A program made the position numbers and the translations under genes. Positions 51,572 through 63,251 of a DNA stretch of 64,000 nt are shown one piece after another (the stretch's first letter is position 1; each line of letters starts with the position of its first letter). This DNA comes from Patiria miniata (lineage: Eukaryota > Echinodermata > Asteroidea > Valvatida > Asterinidae). The stretch spans positions 3,910,632 to 3,974,631 of the forward strand of contig NW_024037047.1 of NCBI RefSeq assembly GCF_015706575.1, read 5' to 3'. The notes below the pieces were generated by a model, which had not been told where the DNA came from, did not search any database, and was given only the letters and a program-made list of their open reading frames with translations.

Positions 51572-51631
51572 AAATATATCCACAAGTCAAAGTTCACAGC
51601 AGAGTGTTTAGGTAAAATGTTAGGGCAATGA
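51572..51631 (+). other. Duplicated alternative terminal exon 2 of the receptor kinase gene
   Basis: A TTTTTATCTGTGCAG acceptor is followed by an open stretch in phase 0. It encodes KYIHKSKFTAECLGKMLGQ then TGA. It clearly matches the first terminal exon ([12 protein letters not shown]) but has lost the early stop and the final Tyr, so splicing to it would yield a 630-residue kinase with a different tail. It sits in the second unit of the tandem repeat. Whether it is transcribed cannot be seen from sequence; no AATAAA was noticed close downstream. Confidence 0.6.
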
Positions 51632-53052
51632 TGCAACTGTCCTAAGTTATTTCTGGCATGCATGTCAACTTCCCGGGTTACAGCCTTCAGTATGGCCTAA
51701 AAGGGTGGATTTTCTGAACTTACTGGAACAGTATCCCGCCAGAGGGGTGCCACCATAATGTTCCTCGACTATTAAATAACAAAAGAAGATAATAATCCCC
51801 ATGATCGCCATGCCATTCAACGAAGTATAGCTAACGTACAAATATATACGTGCATATTTTGATGCAATGTTCAACTGATCGCATGACATGTACATATCGT
51901 GAAGGACACTTCCCCAGCGCTGTGTGTAAACCGTATAGGGGTCGTCTCTACCGTGTTGAACGAGTTCAACTTCGCCTAGCGAGCTGGCCTTTGTGAGCAA
52001 GACAAACGCGGCGGTGTTTACTCGGCAATCTACGCACTGTATACGGGTGTAAGAACCGTGGCAAATTTGTCGTTGCTGTGTAAAAGAAAAATGTCAAAAC
52101 ATGTGGCGGTCTACCTGCATGGTGAAAAACGCAGAGCACGTCCTAAACTGTATGCCTGTGTAGCTACAGTGAATGTATAAATTAGATGACAAAGATATAC
52201 TAACAATTTTTCAAAGTTCGTTATCTTTGAGAATGACAACCGTGAAACAGAAAAGCAGCCATTTTGACAAAGTAAAGGAATTTAATATTAATTGTTGTTA
52301 ACCAAAACCACAACACGAGTAACAATTTATTTTAACAGCACCTGCAGAAAGACGGTTCAGTTATATAATTTATTTGTTTCTGGTAAACAAATAGCGTACT
52401 ACTTAATTGGGATATCTGTATCATAAGTAGTTGAGAGTTGAGATTTGTCGATGACACGATACTGACAGACCTAAACTATTATGTATATTACATTTAGTAA
52501 AACAAATAGTGTATTTGTGTACAGCAAATGACCATAAATCCATGGAGCTATAAAACACATGTCGTAGATTTGAACATTTTTAAAAAGTGGGTGTAAACAG
52601 TGTTTAGGAGATGTGTTTTAAACTCTAAACACTGTTTTTACAGTGTAATGAAGAAAGTACATTGTGTTTGTCGTATTTCTACCAAATTATGGAAATACGA
52701 CATGAAATTCGTTATCTTTGAGCTCATTTAAAAACTGAAACCTTATCCTCAGTCTCCTTTCGTAAATGTATTGCTCATTTAAAAAAAAATAGGTGGATAG
52801 GCACCTGAATATGAACTAAAAAAACACGTACATGTTAATATTAATGGGGAAAATGTCCAGAGCTGTTAAAAAAGTGGTCTCCTAAACACACAAATGTACA
52901 CGATTCTTGACTAGTGAATAGTGACATTTTAACTTTACTTCATCTTTTTCTCCTATTTTGAATTAAACATGCTATACGATTTTATGCCAATGTACTTTTA
53001 GCAAAAATTAAAAGTACAATAACTAGGCTTGATTTTTTTTGTATCTACGCAG

Positions 53053-53091
53053 AAATATCTCCAGATGTCTAAGTTCACAGAAGAGTATTAA
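53053..53091 (+). other. Duplicated terminal exon 3 of the receptor kinase gene
   Basis: An acceptor (TTGTATCTACGCAG) precedes a 39-nt exon that encodes [12 protein letters not shown] and TAA, the same peptide as the exon at 49363; the one change seen between the two is synonymous (TCA to TCT). It is in phase 0, as needed by the donor at 48580. About 90 bp of upstream intron and over 1 kb of downstream sequence are also shared with the first copy. An AATAAA lies at 53857. It could serve as a second source of the same C-terminus with another 3' UTR. Confidence 0.6.
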
Positions 53092-54560
53092 GGTCAAAGG
53101 GCAATGCTTGTCATGCCTGTCAACTTATACAGCCTTCACCAAGGCCCAAATTCACGGATGGATTTTCTGAGATAAACAGTAGTCTTGTATGACGAGTCTC
53201 CAATCATAGTCCCAAACTATATAATAGCAAAACGTGTTAAATAACACACAAATACATTCATTCCAATGTTCGCCGTGCCTTTCAAATAAGAGGTTGATGC
53301 ACAAATATATGCATATTTTGTTGCAATTTTCAACCTGTTAACATGATATACATGAAGGCCACTTTTCCTAACGCTGTGTGTAACCCGTAGAGAAAGTCAT
53401 GTAGAGCGACCGAGAGCGAGTTTCCCTTCGCCTAGCGAGCCGACGTTTGTGAGCAAGACAAATATGGCGGTGTTGATCGCCTCGGCTGGTGATCTACGCA
53501 TATATGTACGTTGTTGCGAATTCATTGTTGGTCGTGTATAAACGATTAAGTATGTCACGGTTTACCTGACGAAACACGCAGAGCGCGTTGTAGGCCTATA
53601 AACTGTAGGTCTGTGTAGTTACAACGAATGTATAACATAGATCACAATGATATGCTTACAATTTCTCAGAGTTCGTTATCTTTGGTAATGACAACCGTGT
53701 AACAGGAAAGCAGCCATTTCGACAAAGTAAAGGAATTTGATATTAATTATCAATTATTTATTTGATTTAGCACTGTGAACATTAATGGAGTGCAACATGA
53801 CATATTCACCACCAGCAGAAAGACGGTTCATGTCATTTATTTGTTTCTGGTAAAAAAATAAAGTACTACTTGGGATATTTCTATCTTTTAAAAGTAGTTT
53901 AGATTTAAAAGTTAATTGCCAAGGACATGATACTGCTACTGCTAGGCCTATACTAGTATGTTTATTAAATTAGTAAATGATTAATATATTTGAGTACAAC
54001 AAATTGACACTCGAGCACTTCTCATAATGTATAGTGCCTTTATCGTCCATCACACTGTGTGAAAATGTCACTGTAAATATCGCACATGTAAAACAACGCA
54101 TTTTTACAAGAATATGACCATATAGGTTCAGACATAAATATCGATCCGGGGAAAAAAGATTGCGCAGAAAGGTTACAAATAGCCGATGGTTATCCACCCT
54201 CCATGCGTTGCAACACATCAGCTCAAGCCGGGGGACCCCCCATGATTGCAAAACCTAAAAGCAATACACGCTTCAGACTTGAGAACCAGTTCTTAAATTG
54301 GTATGTCACCCAAGGTCGTAGATAAAATGTCATGAATATTAGTGGCAGGGAGGGTAAAATTGCATATGTTTAACACCATCTGCAGAAAGGGCTTTCTGTT
54401 TGATTTATTTGTTTCTGGTAAACAAACAGATAGCACAGCAGATAGCATTATGCAGAAAGGGGAGCTTAAACACCGTTCTTCAAATTATTGTTGTTTATCA
54501 CAGAAGAAAACCCTTAAAAAGCAGCCACCGTACGGCTCTGGCCAATTAATGTTAATATAA

Positions 54561-55995
54561 AAATAGTGAGTGTTAAGATATCTCTATTATAAAATTCAAA
54601 CATTTGTAACATAAAAAAACGCCACAATTTATTTTAATCCCCATGAGATACGATGGACGCGTCCGTTAACCCTTTCGCACGTGCTATGCATCGCGCGTGT
54701 GATACAGATGCGATACACGTTGGATGGAGCGCATAGACATTAAAAACGCCTTATTTCCTGTCAAATTTATACTTGTGTGCTTCACTCCCGGCTCCAGTTT
54801 GGACGAACGTGTTAGAGAAACAGTTTTGTTGAGCTTCAGCCTGGTGAGTACATTGATAGTGGTAAATAGACGTTGACATCATGACGTGACTAATTCGGGT
54901 AAACCATGAGACAGGAGCTTGCAAGGGTGGATCCAGAACACAATGTTTTGGGTGTGGCAAAACAAATTTTGGTCCCCCAAAAAGTGGGTCAAAAAAATAA
55001 CGGCGTGGGGTTCGGGGCCCGCTTAAGGGCCCCGAAATTTTTTTGGATTCTAGATGCTCTGTGGTGCGATCTGAGGCAATTTCTGACCACTTTAGCCAAT
55101 GTTTTTTTTGAGGAAAAGATGGTGGTGTACTCATTGCCTGCCTTTATTGCGATGTCACATAAAAAAAAAATGGTTTCTTTTTTTGGGGGGGGGGGGCATG
55201 GCCCCCTTTACCCCCCCCCCCCCCGGATCCGGCCTTGGGAGCTTGACGAGGCAGAACGCAGGACCAAAGAAGAATAGGGAAATCTACACCCATCTCATAC
55301 CAAATCAACTTTGCCCAACCTAAATAGGGAGTCCGACACATTTTGGATTTTGTTTACAACCCTGGACAATTTGGTTTCATTGAAAAGAAAATCACACAAA
55401 ATAGATAAGGTTGAAATCGTTTTCAGTTAAGCTCGCTTTGTGAAAATATTCTGTCACTTTTAGTGTCAAAATAGTATTTGAATAACACTAAATTGTCCAA
55501 CCCTTTCCAAAATGCTATCATTGGCGACACCCATCAGCAAATGCACTAACTTCAACGCTACAATTGACGTGTTTGACCATCTTTTTGGTTAGAATATTGA
55601 CAATTATTTAAGCATTTATTTAAGCATATTTTTATTTGATCATTGATTTTAAATTCAGATAACCCAAGAAAATTTGCGAATACGATTTCGGACATCGCAA
55701 TTTCGCTGGACTCCCTAGCTACGGTAATTAATTTAGATTGGCTTATCCAGGTATACAAACTGTAGCTTTTCAATGATACTAACATTGTTGATGATTTTTA
55801 AAAAAAATGAAATTTACCAGACCCCCTATCAATAAAACCGTACTAATTCGTGTACAATTCTTGTTATTGTTATTGTTTATCAGCGGCAGAGGCATCTTTT
55901 GCCTCCCACATGTTGACGTTAAAAATGTCACAATAACCCCCCTTTTTCAGTCATGAATCTTTGTTTTTTTTTAATTCCAGATTTAGCTCATCAGA
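54561..55995. other. Spacer between kinase tandem array and Ig3 receptor
   Basis: Contains the family B MITE with its perfect duplication; the rest is AT-rich and unassigned. The Ig3 start codon follows at 55996. Confidence 0.5.
54922..55237. mobile_element. hAT-type MITE, family B (copy 1)
   Basis: Starts CAAGGGTGGATCC and ends GGATCCGGCCTTG. It is flanked by a perfect 8-bp duplication GGAGCTTG (54914-54921, 55238-55245). The interior carries GATGCTCTGTGGTGCGATCT, shared with the other copies. Confidence 0.8.
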
Positions 55996-58900
55996 ATGAA
56001 TTGCATCACAGTGCTGCTCATTTGCTTAAAATTTTACGTGTTCCGTGTTGCCAATGGACAGTATTGCAGGCGTATCCCAATTACGGACAACAGGTGGATG
56101 GCAGCAAAACAAAGTAAGACAGTATTTCTATTTCAATTATTTAAAAGTAATGCACAAACTTTGCAAACATCAAAAAACAAAACTACCAAACTAATATAAT
56201 ATTATACCTTAACTTGATTATAGGTGTAAGCATCCTGTGAAATCATGGCACCAGGTGTGATATCATTTTTAAAGTACTTGAATGCTTGTACCAATTTCCA
56301 ACGAATTTCTAACGATGGTTGATTTTTCAAAGATTGCCCCCAGTTCACCAAATTTAGTGAGGCCACATTTTGTTTGCAATCGATTTCGGATGCAAACAGC
56401 ATCCGTGAACACAAAACTTTTAACAGGTCAGTGCAGTGTAACAATATTTGCTATACAATGCTAACCTCCAAATCCGGCCATTTCTGAAAATTACAGCAAA
56501 AGCAAATATTGTATTTTGCCTTTAAATGATGGTGAATATTTGATGTGAAAGGGAGTATTGAATAAATGGTGTATTGCTAAGCTGTATGTCGATGCCATGG
56601 TTGTTTGCAAGAGTTCCTTAGTATAGGTTTGGTATTTTAAAAACGATTTGCTTGTGTACAGGTTTGATTTTTTTGTCCATGATATTTGGTATTTTTTACA
56701 TGTATAGGCCTAACGCATCAACTTGCATACTGTTATTCCTCAATTAGTATCCCTTTATTTTAACGACTGACATTTAGATGATTGTCTGAATAGGATTGCA
56801 GCATTCATCAAATCGAGTCAGTTTCTATTCTCCATTAGCTATGAATAGAAAATGTCTACAACAAAGTAGGCATATAGCACCGTACATTATCGCTTTCCAA
56901 AGCCCGGCAAAAATATAAATATAACTAAAATCAAGGAAACAATTTTTAAAACCCAAAACAATTGTGAAGTTCCCATCAACGTTCTTTTAGTTTTACCAGC
57001 CACAGATAACAGATATTAAAAATTAAGGTGTCAACCTTTTTTTAACTGTTTGAACAAAATCAAATAAATGTACTTACTGACTTATGTGACAGATTCATGT
57101 ACATGTACCACTACAAAACCTGATTTTGTTTCGTCAACAATTGGAGTAGGCCTATTTTATTCCCACCGCAGTCCACAATTTAAAATGAATTAGTGTACAA
57201 ACATCACCTTAATACAGTACATCTTGCTCATCTGCCGAGGCATTTAGGTTAGTCGTTTTGTGTAGTCAACATGATGCCTTTGCCACCACACTGTGAATGA
57301 TATTGCACGTACATGTACATGGTAGTTTTCCCGCCAAAACACAAACGAATATACCATAGTGTCGAGACTTCCTGCGCAGACGTGACCTTTAACCAAAATC
57401 AATTGTGCTTCATTATCATAATGCACAATGGAATATTATGTTGCTGCGGTTCGTAGCTATATGTAGCTATATTTACAGTGTGCGTCTCCATACAGGTGTA
57501 ATAAAGGCTCTTGTGTTTGCCCATGGCTTTGCCCAAGGCGTTGGCCTGGTAGTTTTATCATCTCCAAATGATTTCCAATGAAAAAAAGCCGGAACGAGTC
57601 ATCATATGTCGGTGCAGAGTCCGCCATGCCACTAGTATACATGCAGTTTTCCTAGACGAAATTCTCAATTGTACCCGAACCTTGCTCAGTAAAACATATA
57701 TGCCGTTCTTCCAGCTAGGTTGATGATAAGAAGAGTATATAGGGTTCAACAATAAACGTTAATTATATTTGAATGAGTTTGAAGTCCACGATGCAGATTA
57801 CGTCCCCACTGAAAGTGCGTGTTAGCGTATGACACCCAGGACCACATAATAGTTCAGCGTCTGTGTGGAAAAAAGGGAGTGTCAGTGTGTGCTCATATTC
57901 TGAATAATAAAAATAGAAAACTGACGTCAGAATTTTAAAAAGCGAGTCAGGTGTGTGAATTAAGGATTAAAAGTATTGAGTTTGGTCACGTTCTGCATTT
58001 GTTTCAAGGGTAATCTTTCACGCAGTTTTACCTATATGAATCCCAAAATTATTTCTCTGAAAAAAGGGCTATGATATGTATATTTCTCGTGTATTGTCTA
58101 AAATACGCAATGAATGATGTTGTTTCCCAGAGTCATACGTGTATGAGTGTGTATATCATTGTCAGACACAGTGATATATTAATATGATAGACGAGTCCAT
58201 TTAACAAAAAAAAAAGAGAACAGCCACATCATTTAATTGGGCATAATAATAATTGTCCGGCAAAAATGTAACACATCCCAAAACTGTATCATTCCATTAC
58301 GGCCACTGTGTTTTTTTTTGTGTGTGATTTTGATCTGCATTGAACAACGTTTATATATTGATTGATGTATGGTGGTGCGTGTTGTGTGCATGCAGATTTT
58401 TCTTAAATACACGAAAACAAAATAATGTCTTCACTAGGTCGTGTGTGAAAAAGGTTATAGCTGAAGGTTGTAGATCAGTAAATAAACTGCCATATACCCC
58501 AATGATAAACACCACACCTTCCAAAGCACAAACAGGAAATCATCGAAGGTTGAGACACACATGAAGTTAGGCTAATTATTTCATCATCTTTCAGTTTCTG
58601 TATTTTTCGTGTGGACATTTTACGACTTTTCGAAGAATTCCCCATCATAAGATGATCACCCCTAAAAGTAGTCATGAAGCCCATCGCCATGTTGAAAATG
58701 CACTCCATTGCAAAATAGAGTATTTTAAGACCCAATTTCATCCAAATTTCACAGAAATATTGGCTCGCAGTCTATTTTGGGCCTGAACATTTTCTGTACA
58801 AAAATGTTCGGATCAATGTTTTACAAAATGTGTGAATTTTCACTCAGAATTCTGAGCATTGACTCCCACTGAAAATCCTGTGTATAGCAGCAAAATGAAT

Positions 58901-61900
58901 TGCAATTATCCAAACATGGCGATAAACTTAATTGCCCTTTCATGACTCGGTGAACAGTATTTTGTCACGATTTAAATGAAGCTCTGCATCAGGCAATTCT
59001 ATCCTTTTAAGCGCGCTTACTTCATTATAAAATTAACCAGGTTCGTCACATTCACACAAGTGATCGATTGACATTCAAGGCATAAAACAGGCAGACGTTT
59101 ATAGGGAATACATTTTCTTTTTGTCCTAATCAATCAGTAGGTCCATGAACACATTTCAACTTTTTTGTGAGGAAATGGCTTCTACATCTTATATTTGTTC
59201 TCTATGTATTTTATCTATTTTGCAGGCTGCAATGAGCCCATGTGGGTAACAGCCGATACGGTGTACCTGCAAAAAAACACGACACATTGTCTTCCCTGCC
59301 CTATTCGTCCAAATGGCGATAAAGCTTCCAGTGTGCTATGGCAACAGCAGTACCAAGGGCACGCAGTCGACATTGCCCGATATGAAAGTGATATGGGCCA
59401 GGGAACCAACTGCTCCAGTAATGGCTACGGAATGTCCAGCAAGTATGAACTGGTAATCGACAGCGCCAAAAGCGCCGATAGAACCAAGTTCATGTGCAGG
59501 CTGGTGGATGTTGGCAGTCACCTCCCAGATAATGAACAAATTACCGTAGTCGACGTACTCGGTGAGTTATGGCAGTCACCATAGCTATAATGTTTTAAAA
59601 TGCACATGCAATGTAATTTTTTTAAATGCAATCTTTGAAAATGCACCTTTGTGCCCCACTTAACCTTATTTGGTCATTTTCAAGGGTATTTCGGTGCCTT
59701 TTGTTTTTGAGAACTGACATCACAGCAATATAGCGCCCTGAGTTGCCCGGAAGAGCATGTCAAATTGCAAATGTTTAAAGAAGTTCAAAATTTAAATGTT
59801 TAAAAAGATATGAAATAGTTTTATAATTTCCAATACTACATTGCAAAGGAGCAGAAACTAGAAAGTTGCAAAAACTACGAAACATTTATTTCATGGACCC
59901 TTTTATCTCTTACGTTTTGCTTGTATTTCTTTGCACGCACGATACTGAAAATCCATGTATATTACTCGGCCAGGTAATTCGCAAGCTATAAAGTGCGGTA
60001 CCCCCGCCGTGATGTACGACAGTGAAACTAGGATATCTGGGATGATTTTGAGTGAAAATCGCTCAGATTTTAGACTGAAATACACACGTGTTCTCTGAAA
60101 AAAAGTTAATCCACGCAGTGGGGATATACTCGAGTAAAAACTCATCAACCCGATTAGATGTATTTCACTCTAAAAGTCTGACCACTAGTTTCAGTCGGTG
60201 GGAGTGAATACTTGATTTAAACTGGTCTAACTATATGAGAACATTTACCAGAGCATGCAAATTTAACCTAACTCCCTGCAAGGTAGGCTATCCTTTTCAC
60301 CTTTTTTCCTAACTACTTCGTGCCACCAAGTTGAAAATCAAGTAACTTATATGTGAAGCTGTACAGCAAGGACTAAAATAGAGAAATGTGACATGTTTCG
60401 GAAAATGATGTTTTATTTTGGGGCGGGGGCATCTTACAACGTGTATGCACATGTTGTCTCTGGTTGACCTCGAATCAAAAGTGCATGGGCCGAGGGGAAC
60501 AATGGATTTCACGTTGATGCAAAACTATAGGTGGTGCAAAAGAAGAAAACCCACTTTTGACGTCAATTTTACCTACTCGTAGAGCATATTTCAAAAATTC
60601 AATTTTATGGTATTCAAAGATTGATCTTTTAGAACAAGTGATACTACAAATGCATATTTTTGTCTTTGAGATATGGTAGTTTAAAAATGTCATGTGCCAA
60701 ACCTGTTTGTCCATGGACGGCTTTTTCCATCTGCTTGACTGAGCTCCGCAGCTTGATTTGAAAAAAATAATACATTTATAGACTTATACGTGGACAACAG
60801 TGATTTTGGTGACTTGTATTCAAATTAGCATAATAACACTATTCTTGAGATTTTTTAAAGATTATTTTTTTTTCACCACGAATGGTTGAAGAGCTATATT
60901 TCACTACATTATAAAAAAAAGTTAAGATTTAAAAGTACGTTAAAATTTCTGTCAAAGGTGGGTTTCATTCTTTTTGCCCCACCCTGTACTGAGGATTTTT
61001 TTTTTTTTTCAGACATTAAATTTCCAATGAGTGGTGTTGATCCATTCAACACCTCAGAACTCATTCTCGAGCGTGGATTGGAACACCATGTGATGTGTCC
61101 ACTAGAAATTAAGAGCGGATCGACAGTCTACTGGACCCTGGACAACGGAGATATCATCGCGGCTAAGTTCTCCAACAGCAAAACCCTGCTGCTCGATCAT
61201 TTCCATGTCGACTACATCACAGAGAATGGGTCACTGGTCCTGCAGCCGCTCAAGATGGCGTCCAGTCGTCTATGGTACCACGTGTTTCCAGGCCGCGATG
61301 AGCCTGGCATGACATCAGGATATATTAATATAACTGGAAAAGGTAGGGAACGAACATGTACTTTCTTTGAACATGTGTTTCACTTTGTGTGTTTAAGGCT
61401 TATTAATTCATTTGTACGCATTGATATCTTTCTCCTGTATTTCCTGAATTGGGGGTCACGGCAACAGATATTCCTCTGTAAACTTAGAGCACTTTATCGG
61501 TTGTGTCGTCTTTCACTTAGTTTTACAGGTCATCCTACTACTTTTACCTGCATTTTCATACAAAAGATGGATGTAGGAAGTTATATGACACTGTTTTAGG
61601 GATATTTGTGATTTGCGGTCCACGCAAGATGTTAGCAGAGCATTTTTACTTAACTTAAGAAACGCACATCAATCTGTATCGACTTTTTTGTCTAGTGATG
61701 CCAAAACCTGGGTACCCCTATATTGCCGGATGTGGGACCAACGGAAATTGCACCATCGAGTTTAATATCTCGGGGAGTGATTACAAAGTGAACTGCTCCG
61801 TGATCGACTTCTATCCCATGGTGGATGTGGTTTGGTCATCGGACACCCCGACTGGAAACGTATTTTATAAATACAAAGTCTTCCCAGTCTTCGACGAAGT

Positions 61901-63210
61901 TAATGAGACGTACAGAAAGTCTGCAGAGCTCAATCTTGAGACAGACGCTGCTGCCTTCAACGGCACATTTACGTGCACAGTTTCAGGATCAGCCCTCGGA
62001 TTCTCACCCGCCTCCAAGAGCGTTCACTTCATCGGTAGGAACTCACTCCTCATTAAATTAACAAATACATTATCTATTATGTGTCAAGATGTGGTTCATT
62101 TTCCAGTGTACAGTTTCATGTTTTGGAAGCGCCACACTGGATTTAACATTGATTGAATGATGTGATTGAGTTAGAAAACCTCCCTTCGGGGGGGAGGCGT
62201 CAATATATTGTTTTATCAAAGTCTGAAATTAATAGACACAGTAGCGAGTGTATTAATCACGCTGCCACCATTTAAGTCATGTTTCCTGTATCCAATAACA
62301 ATAATGAATGATAATGTGGGGCGGGGGGTTATGCAAAAAGGAACCAGACTAATTTCCTTCCAGCCTCGCTGTGGTTACGTTGATTTGAATGGGGAAAATC
62401 AAGATGGCTGCATAATGATAATGGTTTGATGTGTTCGTTTATAAACAGGCCAACGTTTGCTAAACACACCGACTGACGATGGAGGCAATACACCGTTGGT
62501 TGTTGGTGTGGTGGTATTATTCGTCGTCGGTGTAGCCTGTGTGGGTTTGTTGTGTTGGTTCTGCCGGAAACGCCCCAAGCCTGAGGAAAGCTCCGGAAAC
62601 AACGATTCTCCGTGTACGGCTAAAGGTACGTAAAGCACTGATTTCTTCTTTTATTCGGGATTTAAATGCGAACGGTATCTGAAAGTTGTATTTCAAACAG
62701 TGTTGCTGAGTTGTTTTGAATGTACAGGACCATGGGCGTCGCGAGGGAGGTGAGGGGGCGCTTCCCCCCCCCCCCCCAAAAGAAAAAAAAAAGATAGGAA
62801 AAAAATAGAAAAAAAAGCAGAAGAGGGGCGAAATCATATTGTTGCTTATTTAATGGGGGGGGGGGGGGAGCAAATATCCCTGCCCCACCCTCCTGCAAAC
62901 AATGCGGATTTTTTTGGGGGAAATGTACTTCTTCCCCTTTAGAAGAATATCCTGGCGACGCCCATGTACAGGGCAACTTTGATAGAACGTGGCAGACTAA
63001 ATCGTATTTGTATACTTTTTTCTTTATGCATTTCATTAATGTTTGATGTTTTAATATATCAGTCTGATAGATGGGGACATATTTAATAATGTGTGGAATT
63101 TCAGTCAGAAACTGTATTTTTTTTCTGTTTATATTATTTTAGATGACACTTCCGGTGAACAGAAGGATTTACTTGGCGAGCAAGAACAAGCGACAGAGAG
63201 CAGCCTTTAA
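55996..63210 (+). CDS. Ig3 single-pass receptor with short tail (455 aa)
   Basis: Exons: 55996-56113, 59226-59561, 61013-61342, 61696-62034, 62449-62625, 63143-63210. Every intron is phase 1; the sum is 1368 nt. The protein begins with a signal peptide (MNCITVLLICLKFYVFRVANG). Three Ig-like domains follow, one per exon, at about 40-151, 152-261 and 262-374; the third is clearest (YKVNCSVIDFYPMVDVVWSS and FNGTFTCTVSG). The first two keep cysteines and Trp but are divergent. The TM is at about 388-410 (PLVVGVVVLFVVGVACVGLL), followed by CWFCRKRPKPEE. The cytoplasmic tail is only about 45 residues, acidic, ending ATESSL, with no Tyr-based ITAM or ITIM. Its last exon resembles the penultimate exon of the Ig-propeller gene (acidic, central LL). 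AATAAA lies 36 bp past the stop. Ligand unknown. Confidence 0.85.
56150..56525. mobile_element. Family C MITE, diverged and 5'-truncated
   Basis: Shares TTTGCAAACATC, CATCCTGTGAAATCATGGCA and the right end (AAAATTACAGCAAAAGC ... CCTTTAA), but the left terminus is gone. Lies in intron 1 of the Ig3 receptor gene. Confidence 0.6.
59595..59908. repeat. Dispersed repeat family D (copy 3, internally deleted)
   Basis: Has the left part (GCAATCTTTGAAAATGCACC) and right part (TTTATTTCATGGACCC) but lacks the middle. Starts 34 bp after exon 2 of the Ig3 receptor gene. Confidence 0.6.
62731..62966. mobile_element. hAT-type MITE, family A (copy 2)
   Basis: Same ends as the copy at 41966. Flanks TACAGGAC / TACAGGGC form an 8-bp duplication with one difference. 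It lies in the last intron of the Ig3 receptor gene and shares internal homopolymer runs and the AAGAGGGGCGAA-like core. Confidence 0.8.
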
Positions 63211-63245
63211 AGACATCACTGTATACTCTCACTTGACCTGCCTTT

Positions 63246-63251
63246 AATAAA
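63246..63251 (+). terminator. Poly(A) signal of the Ig3 receptor gene
   Basis: AATAAA 36 bp after the TAA; the only clear signal soon after the stop. Confidence 0.65.

Larger units (their letters stand above)
48005..54560 (+). repeat. Diverged tandem duplication of the kinase gene's 3' end
   Basis: Recurring blocks show three units plus a remnant. Block A (intron sequence) is at about 48005-48240 and 52557-52785. Block B (acceptor plus terminal exon) is at 49270-49401, 51550-51631 and 52960-53091. Block C (3' UTR, including CGCCTAGCGAGC and GCAGAAAGACGG-like motifs) is at about 49560-50420, 51930-52520 and 53400-54300. A last remnant of C runs at about 54330-54560. Units differ by many substitutions and small indels, so the duplications are old. 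Some C blocks carry foreign insertions, for example the hairpin at 50671. Confidence 0.8.
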
